Below, piece by piece: positions 35,257-43,587 of a DNA stretch of 64,000 nucleotides. Made by a program: the position numbers and the translations under genes. Position 1 is the stretch's first letter; each line of letters starts with the position of its first letter. The notes below the pieces were generated by a model. The model had not been told where the DNA came from. It worked only from the letters and a program-made list of their open reading frames with translations, and searched no databases. Source of the stretch: Pseudoponticoccus marisrubri (lineage in GTDB: Bacteria > Pseudomonadota > Alphaproteobacteria > Rhodobacterales > Rhodobacteraceae); assembly GCF_001482405.1 (NCBI RefSeq), contig NZ_LPXO01000002.1, forward strand, positions 415,023 through 479,022. The letters are read 5' to 3'.

Positions 35257-36140
35257 CGGAAAAGATCGGGTTCATCGGCCTCGGCCTCATGGGCCGTGCC
35301 ATGGCGGGCTGCCTGCAGGCGGCGGGCTATCCGCTGACGGGGCTGGCCAATCGCGACCGCACGGGCCTCGAGCAGGTGCTGGCCGCCGGCGGCCACGAGG
35401 CCGAGACCGCCCGCAGCCTGGCCGAGGACAGCGACATCGTGATGCTCTGCGTGGGCACCTCGGAGCAGGTGGAGAGCCGCATCTACGGCCCCGACGGTGT
35501 GCTGGAGGCCGCGCGGCCGGGGCTGGTGGTGATCGATTTCGGCACCTCCCTGCCCGCCTCGACCAAGAAGATCGGCGCCGATCTCGCCGAACGCGGGGCG
35601 GTCTATCTCGACGCGCCGCTGGGCCGCACCCCGGCCCATGCCCAGAAGGGCGCGCTCAACATCATGTGCGCCGGCGACCGCGCCACCTTCGACCGGGTGC
35701 GCCCGGTGCTCGACGTGCTGGGCGAGAATGTCTTTCACCTGGGCGCGCTTGGCAACGGGCACACGATCAAGCTGATCAACAACTTCTTCGCCATGACCAC
35801 CGCCACCGCCATGGCCGAGGCCTTTGCCGCCGCCGATGCCGCGGGGATCGGGCGCGACGATCTTTTCAACGTGATCGGGGCCGGACCCAACCGCTCGGGC
35901 ATGATGGAATTCATCCGCAACTACGCGGTGGAGGGCCAGATCGACCTCGCCTTCTCGGTGGCCAACGGGGCCAAGGATGTCGGCTATTACCGGCAGATGA
36001 TGGCGGACCTTGGCCTCGACAGCCGGCTCTCGGGCGGTGCGGCCGATGCGCTGGGGGCCGCGATCGAGACCGGCGACGGGGCGCTGATGGTGCCGGAAAT
36101 GGTGGACTGGATGTCACGGAACTTGAGGAAGACCCAATGA
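35253..36140 (+). CDS. Beta-hydroxyacid dehydrogenase family (3-hydroxyisobutyrate/tartronate-semialdehyde reductase type)
   Basis: 295 residues. NAD(P) site GFIGLGLMGRAMAG at the N-terminus, catalytic-lysine helix GNGHTIKLINNF, and C-terminal all-helical domain with GAKDVGYYRQMM. The substrate loop that is DAPVSGG in canonical members reads DAPLGRTP here, exactly as in the paralogue at 41076-41993, so both belong to a side branch. Likely reduces or oxidises a short 3-hydroxy acid from sugar-acid breakdown. Overlaps both neighbours by 4 bp (ATGA), so tightly coupled. Confidence 0.9.
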   Translation: MTEKIGFIGLGLMGRAMAGCLQAAGYPLTGLANRDRTGLEQVLAAGGHEAETARSLAEDSDIVMLCVGTSEQVESRIYGPDGVLEAARPGLVVIDFGTSLPASTKKIGADLAERGAVYLDAPLGRTPAHAQKGALNIMCAGDRATFDRVRPVLDVLGENVFHLGALGNGHTIKLINNFFAMTTATAMAEAFAAADAAGIGRDDLFNVIGAGPNRSGMMEFIRNYAVEGQIDLAFSVANGAKDVGYYRQMMADLGLDSRLSGGAADALGAAIETGDGALMVPEMVDWMSRNLRKTQ

Positions 36141-36859
36141 GACTGCAGGGAAAACGCGCTTTCGTCACCGCCGCGGGCCAGGGGATCGGCCGCGCCATCG
36201 CCGAGACCTTTGCGCGCGAGGGCGCCGAGGTCATCGCGACCGATCTCAAGCCGGAGCTGCTGGAGGGGCTGGAGGTCGCGCGCAGCTTTGCGCTGGACGT
36301 GCTGGACCGCGACGCGCTGCAGGGCGCGGTGCGCGAAGCATCTGCCGACATCCTGGTCAACTGCGCGGGTGTCGTGCATGCCGGCACGATCCTCGAGGCC
36401 ACGGATGCCGAGTTCGACTTCGCCATGGATCTCAACGTGCGCGCGCAGATGCACGCGATCCAGGCCGCGCTGCCCGGCATGACCGACCGGGGCAGCGGCG
36501 CGATCATCAACATCGCCTCGGTCGCCTCCTCCATGCTGGGCGTGCCCAACCGGTTCGTCTATGGCACGTCCAAGGCGGCGGTGATCGGGCTGACGAAGGC
36601 CGTGGCCCGCGACGTGATCACCCAAGGGGTGCGCTGCAACGCCATCGCGCCGGGCACCGTAGACAGCCCCAGCCTGCACGAGCGGCTGCGCGCCACCGGC
36701 GATTACGAGACCGCGATGACCCAGTTCATCGCCCGCCAGCCCATGGGCCGCATCGGCGAGGCGCAGGAGATCGCGGACCTGGCGGTCTATCTCGGCTCGG
36801 ACGAGAGCCGCTACATGACGGGGCAGTGCATCGCGATCGATGGCGGCATGACGGTGTGA
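36137..36859 (+). CDS. SDR oxidoreductase, BDH2/2-keto-3-deoxy-L-fuconate dehydrogenase-like
   Basis: 240 residues, a classical SDR: TAAGQGIGRAIAETFAREGAEVIATD (cofactor loop with aspartate, so NAD), NCAGVVHAGTILE, catalytic serine in NIASVASSMLGV and FVYGTSKAAVIGLTKAVA. The run from VNRCVY-like to NAIAPGTVDSPSLHERL closely follows human BDH2 and bacterial 2-keto-3-deoxy-L-fuconate dehydrogenases. It could supply the 2,4-diketo-3-deoxy acid split by the FAH protein at 25988. Start overlaps the previous stop (ATGA). Confidence 0.9.
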   Translation: MRLQGKRAFVTAAGQGIGRAIAETFAREGAEVIATDLKPELLEGLEVARSFALDVLDRDALQGAVREASADILVNCAGVVHAGTILEATDAEFDFAMDLNVRAQMHAIQAALPGMTDRGSGAIINIASVASSMLGVPNRFVYGTSKAAVIGLTKAVARDVITQGVRCNAIAPGTVDSPSLHERLRATGDYETAMTQFIARQPMGRIGEAQEIADLAVYLGSDESRYMTGQCIAIDGGMTV

Positions 36860-36866
36860 GCCCGAG

Positions 36867-37775
36867 GTGAGCCGTCCCGAACCCGTCGAGGAGCGCACCG
36901 GCGCCGGCGTGCTGATGATGGCGCTGGCCGTCACCGGCTTCACCTGCATCGACAGCTCGGCCAAGTGGCTGATCCTGTCGGGCCTGCCGGCGCTGCAGGT
37001 GGTCTTTGCGCGCTATACCGGCCATTTCATCGTGGCGGTGTTGCTGTTCGGGCTGCGCGATCCGGGCAGCTTCCGCTCCAACGCACCGCTGCGACAGGTG
37101 ATGCGCTCGGTCTTCCTGCTGGGCAGCACGGCGCTGAACTTCACCGCGCTGCAATACCTGCCGCTGACGGTCACCACCACGATCATGTTCGCCGGGCCCA
37201 TCGTGGTCACCCTGCTGGCCATCCCGCTTCTGGGCGAGACGGTGGGGTTGCGGCGCATCCTGGCCGTCTGCATGGGGTTCGTGGGCGTGCTGGTGGTCAT
37301 GCAGCCCTGGGGGGCCGAGTTCCACCCGGCCATGCTGCTGTCGCTGGGCGCGCTGACCATGGCTTCGCTCTATTTCATCATGACGCGCAAGCTGGCGGGA
37401 GTCGAGGCCAATGCCACGCAGCAGATCTGGTCCTCGGGGATCGCGGCGACGGCGCTGATGCCCTTCGTGCTGGGCAACTGGGTCTGGCCCGAGGGCGATG
37501 CCTGGATCGCCTTCTGCCTGATCGGCTGTTTCGGCGCGGGCGGGCATATCGCCGTGACCACGGCGCATCGCTGGGCGGATGCCTCGATCCTGGCGCCGGT
37601 GATCTACATCCAGATCGTGCTGGCGGCGGTGGCGGGGATCGTGCTGTTCGACAGCTGGCCCACGCTGTGGACGCTGGGCGGTGGCGCGATCATCGTGGCC
37701 TCGGGCCTCTATATCTGGCAGCGCGAGCGCGCCACCCGCGGCCGCGTGCGCCGGCCGGTGCCGGCGACACGCTGA
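36867..37775 (+). CDS. DMT-superfamily (EamA) transporter
   Basis: 302 residues with ten hydrophobic helices in two EamA repeats; the first ends in LAIPLLGETVGLRRILAVCMGFVGVL, the second in VAGIVLFDSWPTLWTLGGGAIIV. It probably exports or takes up a small metabolite of the pathway; substrate unknown. The GTG at 36867 is used as start, 7 bp after the SDR stop; an ATG at 36915 or 36918 (MMALAV) would also leave all helices intact. Last gene of the plus-strand TRAP unit. Confidence 0.85.
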   Translation: MSRPEPVEERTGAGVLMMALAVTGFTCIDSSAKWLILSGLPALQVVFARYTGHFIVAVLLFGLRDPGSFRSNAPLRQVMRSVFLLGSTALNFTALQYLPLTVTTTIMFAGPIVVTLLAIPLLGETVGLRRILAVCMGFVGVLVVMQPWGAEFHPAMLLSLGALTMASLYFIMTRKLAGVEANATQQIWSSGIAATALMPFVLGNWVWPEGDAWIAFCLIGCFGAGGHIAVTTAHRWADASILAPVIYIQIVLAAVAGIVLFDSWPTLWTLGGGAIIVASGLYIWQRERATRGRVRRPVPATR

Positions 37776-37788
37776 AGGGGCGGCGGGC

Positions 37789-38526
37789 TCAGCCGCGCCC
37801 GATATAGGGCATGGCGCTGGCCATGACGGTCATGAACTGCACATTGGCCTCGAGCGGCAGCGAGGCCATGTGCAGCACCGAGGACGCCACGTTCGCCACG
37901 TCCATCACCGGCTCCACCGCCATGGAGCCATCCGCCTGCGGCACGCCCTTGGTCATCTTGGCGGCCATGTCCGTCAGCGCATTGCCAATGTCGATCTGGC
38001 CGCAGGCGATGTTGTAGGGCCGCCCGTCCAGCGACAGCGACCGGGTCAGCCCGGTGATCGCGTGCTTGGAGGCAGTATAGGGCGCCGAACCCCAGCGCGG
38101 CACGTAGGCCGAGACCGAGCCGTTGTTGATGATCCGCCCGCCCTGCGGGTCCTGCCGCCGCATCCGCCCGAAGGCGGCGCGGGCACAGATGAACGAGCCG
38201 GTCACGTTGATCTCGAGGCAGCGCCGGAAATCCTCCACCGGGATCTCGTCCACGGGCCCGCCCATGACGGACACGCCGGCATTGTTGAACAGGCAGTCGA
38301 TGCGGCCCCAGGTCTCGAGCGCGCGGTCGAAGGCGGCCTCGACCTGCGCCTCGTCCACCACGTCGCAGGGCAGCGCCAGCGCGTTCTCGTGGCTGTCGGC
38401 CATCTCGGCCACCGTGGCCTCGGTCCGGCCGACAATGCCGACATTCCAGCCCGCCGCGAGGAAGGCCTCGGCCGTGGCCTTGCCGATGCCGCGGGCCCCG
38501 CCGGTGATGATGATCGTCTGCGCCAT
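37789..38526 (-). CDS. SDR family oxidoreductase
   Basis: 245 residues. TGGARGIGKATAEAFLAAGWNVGIVGRTEAT (the R after the second strand suggests NADP), NNAGVSVMGG, catalytic NNGSVSAYVPRWGSAPYTASKHAITGLTRSLS. The tail lacks the usual DGG end; instead it closes with ASAMPYIGRG. It likely acts on a sugar or sugar acid. It lies downstream of the IlvD/Edd-type dehydratase on the minus strand, with a palindrome pair in the 93-bp spacer, so both probably answer to the operator at 40468. Confidence 0.88.
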   Translation of the reverse strand: MAQTIIITGGARGIGKATAEAFLAAGWNVGIVGRTEATVAEMADSHENALALPCDVVDEAQVEAAFDRALETWGRIDCLFNNAGVSVMGGPVDEIPVEDFRRCLEINVTGSFICARAAFGRMRRQDPQGGRIINNGSVSAYVPRWGSAPYTASKHAITGLTRSLSLDGRPYNIACGQIDIGNALTDMAAKMTKGVPQADGSMAVEPVMDVANVASSVLHMASLPLEANVQFMTVMASAMPYIGRG

Positions 38527-38563
38527 CGCGCGTCTCCTTTGGTCGTCAGGTCGTGAGGGGCGC

Positions 38564-38607
38564 CAAATCCTGTGCACAGGATTTGCAAATTCCATGCATG
38601 GAATTTG
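38564..38607. repeat. Paired 22-bp palindromes, copy 3
   Basis: Two abutting perfect palindromes: 38564-38585 with half-site CAAATCCTGTG, and 38586-38607 with half-site CAAATTCCATG. Lies between the stop of the dehydratase and the start of the SDR on the minus strand; GGGGCGC and GCGCCC flank it and could pair. Confidence 0.92.
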
Positions 38608-38619
38608 CCGGCGCCCGGT

Positions 38620-40401
38620 TCAGTGGTTGTCGCGCGGCAGGTCCCGGCCCACCTTCTGGTAGGCGGTGGCCAGCTCCAGGCACCCCCCCTCGGCCAGCTG
38701 GCCGACATGGGTGCGGTAGATCTCCTGCCACGGCGTCTGGCTGCGGATCTCGGGGAGCTGCCACTCGGCCTTGCGGCGTGCCCATTCGACCTCGTCCACC
38801 AGCGCGTTCATCGACGAGTCGTTCAGGTCCAGCCGCACCCGGTCGCCGGTCTGCAGGTAGGCCAGCCCGCCGCCGACCACGGATTCGGGCGAGGCGTTCA
38901 GGATCGAGGGGCTTTCCGAGGTGCCGGACTGGCGCCCGTCCCCCACGGTGGGCAGGTGGTTGATGCCCGCCTTGATCAGCGCGTCGGGCGGCTGCATGTT
39001 CACCACCTCGGCCGAGCCGGGATAGCCCACGCAGCCCACGTTGCGGATGAACAGGATGCAATCCTCGCCGATCTCCAGCGCGGGGTCGTTGATCCGGTCG
39101 TGGTAATCCTCGGGCCCCTCGAAGACGATGGCGCGCGCCTCGAACGTGTCCTCCTTGCCGGGCTCCGACAGGAAGCGGCGACGGAAATCCTCCGAGATCA
39201 CGCTGGTCTTCATCAGGGCGCTGTCGAAGAGGTTGCCCGAGAGCACCTTGAATCCGGCCTTGGTGCGCATCGGCGCGTCATGGGTCTTGATCACCTCGGT
39301 ATCGGCGCTCTCGATCCCGGCCAGGTTGACGCCCATCGTGTTGCCCGTGGCCGTCATCGCACCGCCATGCAGCCGCCCGGCCTTCATCAGCTCGCCCATC
39401 ACCGCCGGCACGCCGCCCGCGCGGAAGAAGCTTTCGCCCAGGTATTCGCCCGCCGGCTGCATGTTGACCAGCAGCGGCACGTCGAAGCCCACCGTCTCCC
39501 AGTCCTTGACGTTCAGGTCGACCCCGGCATGGCGTGCCACGGCCTGCAGGTGCGGCGGCGCGTTGGTCGAGCCGCCGATCGCCGCGTTGACGACGATGGC
39601 GTTCTCGAAGGCCTCGCGGGTCAGGATGTCGGAGGGCTTGAGGTCGTCCAGCACCATCTGAACGATGCGCCGGCCGGTCTCGAAGGCCATGCCCATGCGC
39701 TCGCGGAAGGGCGCCGGGATCGCCGCGTTGCCAGTCAGCGACATGCCCAGCGCCTCGGCCATGGCGTTCATCGTGCTGGCCGTGCCCATCGTGTTGCAAT
39801 GGCCGAGGCTGGGCGCCGAGGAGCAGACCCGGCTCATGAACTCCTCGTAGTCGATCTTGCCCTCGGCCAGCAGGCGGCGGCTTTCCCAGACGATCGTGCC
39901 CGAGCCCGCGCGCTTGCCTTTCCACCAGCCGTCCAGCATCGGCCCGCCATTGAGCGCGATGGCCGGCAGGTCCACCGTGGCGGCCCCCATCAGCATGGCC
40001 GGCGTGGTCTTGTCGCAGCCCGTCGTCAGCACCACCCCGTCGATCGGGTAGCCATGCAGCACCTCGACGAGGCTGAGATAGGCCAGGTTGCGGTCCAGCG
40101 CCGCGGTCGGGCGCTTGCCGGTCTCCTGGATCGGGTGGACCGGGAATTCCATCGGCACGCCACCGGCATCGCGGATGCCCGCCTTGATCCGGTCCATCAG
40201 GAAGACATGGATCTTGTTGCAGGGGGCAAGGTCGCTGCCGGTATTGGCGATCCCGATCACCGGCCGGTCGCCCTGCAGCTCGTCACGCGTGTATTCCTGG
40301 TTCTGGTAGCGCTCGAGATAGAGCGCCGTCATGCCCGGGTTGTTCGGATTGTCGAACCATTCCTGCGAGCGGAACCGCTTGTTCGCGCGTGTGTCTGACA
40401 T
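38620..40401 (-). CDS. IlvD/Edd family sugar-acid dehydratase
   Basis: 593 residues, opening MSDTRANKRFRSQEWFDNP. Iron-sulfur ligands are visible in TGCDKTTPAMLMG, SLGHCNTMGTASTM and NVGCVGYPGSAEV. The size and the RSQEWF opening match L-arabonate/D-xylonate/L-fuconate-type dehydratases rather than dihydroxyacid dehydratase (IlvD) proper. It would turn an aldonate into a 2-keto-3-deoxy acid, feeding the XylX-like enzyme or the kinase. ATG 40401; the TGGTATACCA operator lies 67 bp upstream. Substrate not decided. Confidence 0.92.
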   Translation of the reverse strand: MSDTRANKRFRSQEWFDNPNNPGMTALYLERYQNQEYTRDELQGDRPVIGIANTGSDLAPCNKIHVFLMDRIKAGIRDAGGVPMEFPVHPIQETGKRPTAALDRNLAYLSLVEVLHGYPIDGVVLTTGCDKTTPAMLMGAATVDLPAIALNGGPMLDGWWKGKRAGSGTIVWESRRLLAEGKIDYEEFMSRVCSSAPSLGHCNTMGTASTMNAMAEALGMSLTGNAAIPAPFRERMGMAFETGRRIVQMVLDDLKPSDILTREAFENAIVVNAAIGGSTNAPPHLQAVARHAGVDLNVKDWETVGFDVPLLVNMQPAGEYLGESFFRAGGVPAVMGELMKAGRLHGGAMTATGNTMGVNLAGIESADTEVIKTHDAPMRTKAGFKVLSGNLFDSALMKTSVISEDFRRRFLSEPGKEDTFEARAIVFEGPEDYHDRINDPALEIGEDCILFIRNVGCVGYPGSAEVVNMQPPDALIKAGINHLPTVGDGRQSGTSESPSILNASPESVVGGGLAYLQTGDRVRLDLNDSSMNALVDEVEWARRKAEWQLPEIRSQTPWQEIYRTHVGQLAEGGCLELATAYQKVGRDLPRDNH

Positions 40402-40467
40402 CTTGGTCTCCTCGGCTGCGCGGCCATCGAATCTGGGCCGCGGATTGCTGGACACAGCTTTCCTGTT

Positions 40468-40477
40468 TGGTATACCA
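40468..40477. promoter_or_regulatory. GntR operator 2 (TGGTATACCA)
   Basis: Perfect palindrome, extending to TTTGGTATACCAAA (40466-40479), between the divergent dehydratase and secreted-protein genes. Confidence 0.8.
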
Positions 40478-40523
40478 AATGCAAGGCATTGAGCGCATCC
40501 CCTGCGCCACCGGAGACAAGCAC

Positions 40524-41015
40524 ATGCAGCACGCCGCCGCGGCCCTTCTGGCCCTCGCCCTTGCCGGCCCCGCCGCAGCGCAGGAGCCCGAGCGGATCGA
40601 TCCCGCGGCCACGCGCGCCTGTGTCGAGGAGGCCTTGGCGCGCGGGGCCGCCCCCACGGGCTGCGTCGAGGCGGCGCATGCGCCCTGCCTGGCCGTCCCG
40701 GCCGAGACGAAGATGGTCGCCTCCTTGTGTTTCGAGACCGCGCGGCAGGACTGGTCCGGGGCGATCGCCGCGCGCATGGCCACGCTGCGCGAGACGGCGC
40801 CCGAGCAGATCGCGGCGCTGGCCGGGATCGAGGTCAAGTACGACCTGCTGGCCAGCCTGCTGCAATGCGACCGGCTGGAAGAGCTTGCCCGCCTGCGCGA
40901 GACCCCGGCCGAGGACGTGCTGCTGCAGGAGGCGCGCTGCGCCGCCACCGCCGCCGGGCTGGCCTATATCCGGCTGGTGGCCCGCCTGCCCGATCCCGGG
41001 ACCGGGCAGGACTGA
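40524..41015 (+). CDS. Secreted protein of unknown function
   Basis: 163 residues with a signal peptide (AAAALLALALAGPAAAQE). The mature part is mostly helical with six cysteines (TRACVEEA, TGCVEAA, APCLAVP, ASLCFETA, LLQCDRLE, EARCAAT), most probably paired in disulfides, and resembles in layout the small DUF1311/LprI-like secreted proteins. That similarity is weak. ATG 40524 follows GGAGACAAG. It is divergent from the dehydratase, and the shared operator may control it too, or it may simply be a neighbour. Confidence 0.7.
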   Translation: MQHAAAALLALALAGPAAAQEPERIDPAATRACVEEALARGAAPTGCVEAAHAPCLAVPAETKMVASLCFETARQDWSGAIAARMATLRETAPEQIAALAGIEVKYDLLASLLQCDRLEELARLRETPAEDVLLQEARCAATAAGLAYIRLVARLPDPGTGQD

Positions 41016-41055
41016 CAAGGCAGGAACCCGCAGGGGTGCGGGCGGCGGTCTTGGA

Positions 41056-41072
41056 CCGGCCCGCTGGGCCGG
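41056..41072. terminator. Hairpin between convergent genes
   Basis: CCGGCCC/GGGCCGG with a GCT loop. A second hairpin CCCGCA/TGCGGG lies at 41028-41043. Together they probably end both the secreted-protein gene and the minus-strand dehydrogenase unit; no T-tract. Confidence 0.5.
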
Positions 41073-41075
41073 CGC

Positions 41076-41993
41076 CTAGCGCTTGGACGCCTCCTCCTCC
41101 AGGTCGACCCCGTTCAGGCGCGCCACGTGATCGGCCAGCATCGGCACGTAATCCTGCGCATGGCCGATGGCCTCGGCATGGGTCAGGTACTGGTGCGTGG
41201 CCGAGGCGATCAGCGACAGGGCCCCGGCCTCGGCCGCCATGCTGTTGGCATAGCGCACGTCCTTCGAGCCGTTCTCGATGGTGAACTTGTGCGCGTCGCG
41301 GTCGCGATCCACCGCGTAGGACATGAAGGTATCGAAGAATCCGTTGCCGAGACGGCTGGACCCGATCACCTTCTGCACCGTGGCCGGCGCGATGCCCACC
41401 TTGGCGCCCAGCGCCGTGACCTCGGCATAGAGCGCGGCATAGGACATCGAGATCAGGTTCATCAGCAGCTTCATCTTGTGCCCGTCACCGACCCCGCCCA
41501 CGTGGTTGATGTTGCCCGCCCAGCAGGACAGGATCGGCTGGACGCAGTCGAACACCTCGGCCTCGGCGCCGACCATCGTGTCCAGCGTGCCGGCCTCGGC
41601 CTCTTTCGGGGTGCGGCCCAGCGGCGCGTCGACCATCTTGCCGCCCGCCTCGCCCAGAGCCGCGGCCAGCGCCAGCGTCACGTTCGGATCCGAAGTCGAG
41701 CAGTCGATGACGATCAGCCCGGGCCGCGCCCCGGCGAGGATGCCGTCGGGCCCGTGAAATACGCTTTCCACCTGCGGCGCGTTGGACAGGCAGAGATGGA
41801 TCACGTCGCAGCGTTCCGCCATCTCGCGCGGGCTGCCCACCTCGGTGGCGCCCTGCCCCACAAGGTCCTCCACCGGCGCGCGGTTGCGGTTGCCCTTGAT
41901 GACCAGCGGATAGCCGGCCTGCAGGATGTTCTTTGCCATGCCGTGGCCCATCAGGCCCACGCCGATGAAGCCGATCGTCGGTTTCTCGCTCAT
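41076..41993 (-). CDS. Beta-hydroxyacid dehydrogenase family protein (second paralogue)
   Basis: 305 residues with NAD(P) site GFIGVGLMGHGMAKN, substrate loop DAPLGRTPKEAEAGTLD, lysine helix GDGHKMKLLMNLI and C-terminal NGSKDVRYANSMAA. Like the paralogue at 35253 it has DAPLGRTP in place of DAPVSGG. Its likely job is oxidation or reduction of a short hydroxyacid in the same pathway. Start at ATG 41993. It follows the gluconate-5-dehydrogenase-like gene by 49 bp on the minus strand. Confidence 0.9.
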   Translation of the reverse strand: MSEKPTIGFIGVGLMGHGMAKNILQAGYPLVIKGNRNRAPVEDLVGQGATEVGSPREMAERCDVIHLCLSNAPQVESVFHGPDGILAGARPGLIVIDCSTSDPNVTLALAAALGEAGGKMVDAPLGRTPKEAEAGTLDTMVGAEAEVFDCVQPILSCWAGNINHVGGVGDGHKMKLLMNLISMSYAALYAEVTALGAKVGIAPATVQKVIGSSRLGNGFFDTFMSYAVDRDRDAHKFTIENGSKDVRYANSMAAEAGALSLIASATHQYLTHAEAIGHAQDYVPMLADHVARLNGVDLEEEASKR

Positions 41994-42042
41994 CTTGTCC
42001 TCCCGTAGAAATCGCCTTGCGGGCCCTGTCGCCCGCGTCCGC

Positions 42043-42804
42043 TCAGAGGCTGGCGGTGATGCCGCCATCCACGAACAGCGTGTGCCCGTTGACAAAGCTT
42101 GCCGCGTCCGAGGCAAGGAAGACGCAGGCGCCGACCAGCTCCTCGACCCGGCCCCAGCGGCCGGCGGGAGTGCGCTTTTCCAGCCAGGCGCAGAACTCGG
42201 GGTTCTCGACCAGCGCCTTGTTCAGCGGCGTGTCGAAATAGCCCGGCGCGATGGCATTGCAGTTCAGCCCGTGCCGCGCCCAGTCGGTGGCCATGCCCTT
42301 GGTCAGGTTGGTCACCGCCCCTTTCGAGGTCGTGTAGGGCGCGATGCCGGGCCGGGCCAGCGCGCTCTGCACCGACGCGATGTTGATGATCCGCCCCGCG
42401 CCACGGTCGATCATGTGGCGCGCCACGGCCTGCCCCACGTAGAAGACCGAGTTCACGTTGGTGCGCATCAGCCGGTCGAAATCCTCGGTCGGGAACTCCT
42501 CGAGCGGGGTGCGGTGCTGCATCCCGGCATTGTTGACGAGGATGTCGATCGGCCCGTTGTCGGCCTCGTAGCCATCCACGGCCTCGCGCACGGCCTGTGC
42601 ATCGGTCACGTCGAAGACCAGCGTGTCGACGCTCGCACCCTCGGCGCGCAGGGCCTCGGCCGCCTCCTCCAGCCGCTCGGGGTTGCGCGCGTTCAGCACC
42701 ACGGTGGCGCCGGCCGCGGCCAACCCGCGCGCCAGTGCCAAGCCGATGCCCATGGACGACCCGGTCACCAGAGCGCGGCGGCCGGTCAGATCGAACAGTG
42801 TCAT
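42043..42804 (-). CDS. SDR oxidoreductase, gluconate 5-dehydrogenase-like
   Basis: 253 residues. TGSSMGIGLALARGLAAAGATVVLNAR, NNAGMQHRTPLEEFP, SVQSALARPGIAPYTTSKGAV and NAIAPGYFDTPLNKALVENPEFCAWLEKRTPAGRWG follow E. coli IdnO (gluconate 5-dehydrogenase) almost motif for motif. It interconverts a 5-keto or 3-keto aldonate with the aldonate using NAD(P). ATG 42804; the operator at 42881 lies 77 bp upstream and is shared with the divergent lysE unit. Confidence 0.9.
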   Translation of the reverse strand: MTLFDLTGRRALVTGSSMGIGLALARGLAAAGATVVLNARNPERLEEAAEALRAEGASVDTLVFDVTDAQAVREAVDGYEADNGPIDILVNNAGMQHRTPLEEFPTEDFDRLMRTNVNSVFYVGQAVARHMIDRGAGRIINIASVQSALARPGIAPYTTSKGAVTNLTKGMATDWARHGLNCNAIAPGYFDTPLNKALVENPEFCAWLEKRTPAGRWGRVEELVGACVFLASDAASFVNGHTLFVDGGITASL

Positions 42805-42880
42805 GATCCCTCCCTGACGGTCCGGCCGCGATGCCCCTGCAGGCATTGACAATCCCGGGCAGACCCTTTTTCTTCGCAAA

Positions 42881-42890
42881 TGGTATACCA
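42881..42890. promoter_or_regulatory. GntR operator 3 (TGGTATACCA)
   Basis: Perfect palindrome in the divergent spacer between the gluconate-dehydrogenase-like gene and the lysE-led unit. Confidence 0.8.
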
Positions 42891-42934
42891 TTCGGGCCGG
42901 CGTGCAACCATCCCGCCCGCAGGGAGGAACACCC

Positions 42935-42988
42935 ATGTCACCAAACGGCGCCCGGGCGCGGCAGGCACAGGCTGGCCCGCCATGCTGA
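42935..42988 (+). CDS. Possible 17-codon leader peptide overlapping lysE start
   Basis: MSPNGARARQAQAGPPC, with an excellent ribosome binding site (AGGGAGGAA) that the following lysE gene itself lacks. Its TGA stop overlaps the lysE start region (ATGCTGA), so ribosomes ending here could reinitiate on lysE. It may also be the remnant of a longer lysE N-terminus in another frame. Confidence 0.35.
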   Translation: MSPNGARARQAQAGPPC

Positions 42989-43587
42989 GCTTCGCCGCCG
43001 CGGTCTTTTTCCTGATCGTCACGCCGGGCCCCGGCGTGCTGTCCACCGCCGGGCTGGGCGCGGCCTACGGGTTTCGCGCGACGCTGGCCTATGTGCTGGG
43101 GCTGTTCATCGGCACCAATATCGTGGCGCTGGCGGTGATCACCGGCGTGGCGGCGGTGGTGCTTTCCGTGCCGGTCGTGCGCAGCGTGCTGATGGTGGCC
43201 TCGATCGCCTATCTCGTCTACCTCGCGTCGCGCATCGCCTTTGCCGGCACGCGCGTCGCCTTCATAGAGGCCAAGGCGCCGCCCGCCCTCGCCGCGGGGC
43301 TGGCACTGCAGGCGATCAACCCCAAGGCCTACGCGGTCAACACCACGCTCTTCGCGGGCTTCCCCTTTGCCGGAACCAGCCTCGCGGTCGAGACCGCCTC
43401 GAAGCTGGTCATCGTCAACGCAATCTGGATCCCGATCCATCTCGCCTGGCTCTGGGCCGGGGCCAGCCTGCACCGGCTGAACCTGTCGGACCGCACCCAG
43501 CGCCGCATCAACTACCTCATGGCCGCCTCGATGCTTGCCGTCGTCGCGCTGGCCATCGCTTCGGGACTGAACAACCATGCCGCATGA
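42982..43587 (+). CDS. LysE/RhtB family exporter
   Basis: 201 residues, six hydrophobic helices. The family N-terminus is clear: FLIVTPGPGVLSTAGLGAAYGFRATLAYVLGLFIG, with the TPGP motif in helix one; further on LALQAINPKAY is the conserved NPK loop. It exports an amino acid or related small acid across the inner membrane. ATG 42982 has no good ribosome binding site of its own and may be translated by coupling to the 17-codon leader. The FAD-oxidase gene overlaps its end by 11 bp. Confidence 0.85.
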   Translation: MLSFAAAVFFLIVTPGPGVLSTAGLGAAYGFRATLAYVLGLFIGTNIVALAVITGVAAVVLSVPVVRSVLMVASIAYLVYLASRIAFAGTRVAFIEAKAPPALAAGLALQAINPKAYAVNTTLFAGFPFAGTSLAVETASKLVIVNAIWIPIHLAWLWAGASLHRLNLSDRTQRRINYLMAASMLAVVALAIASGLNNHAA

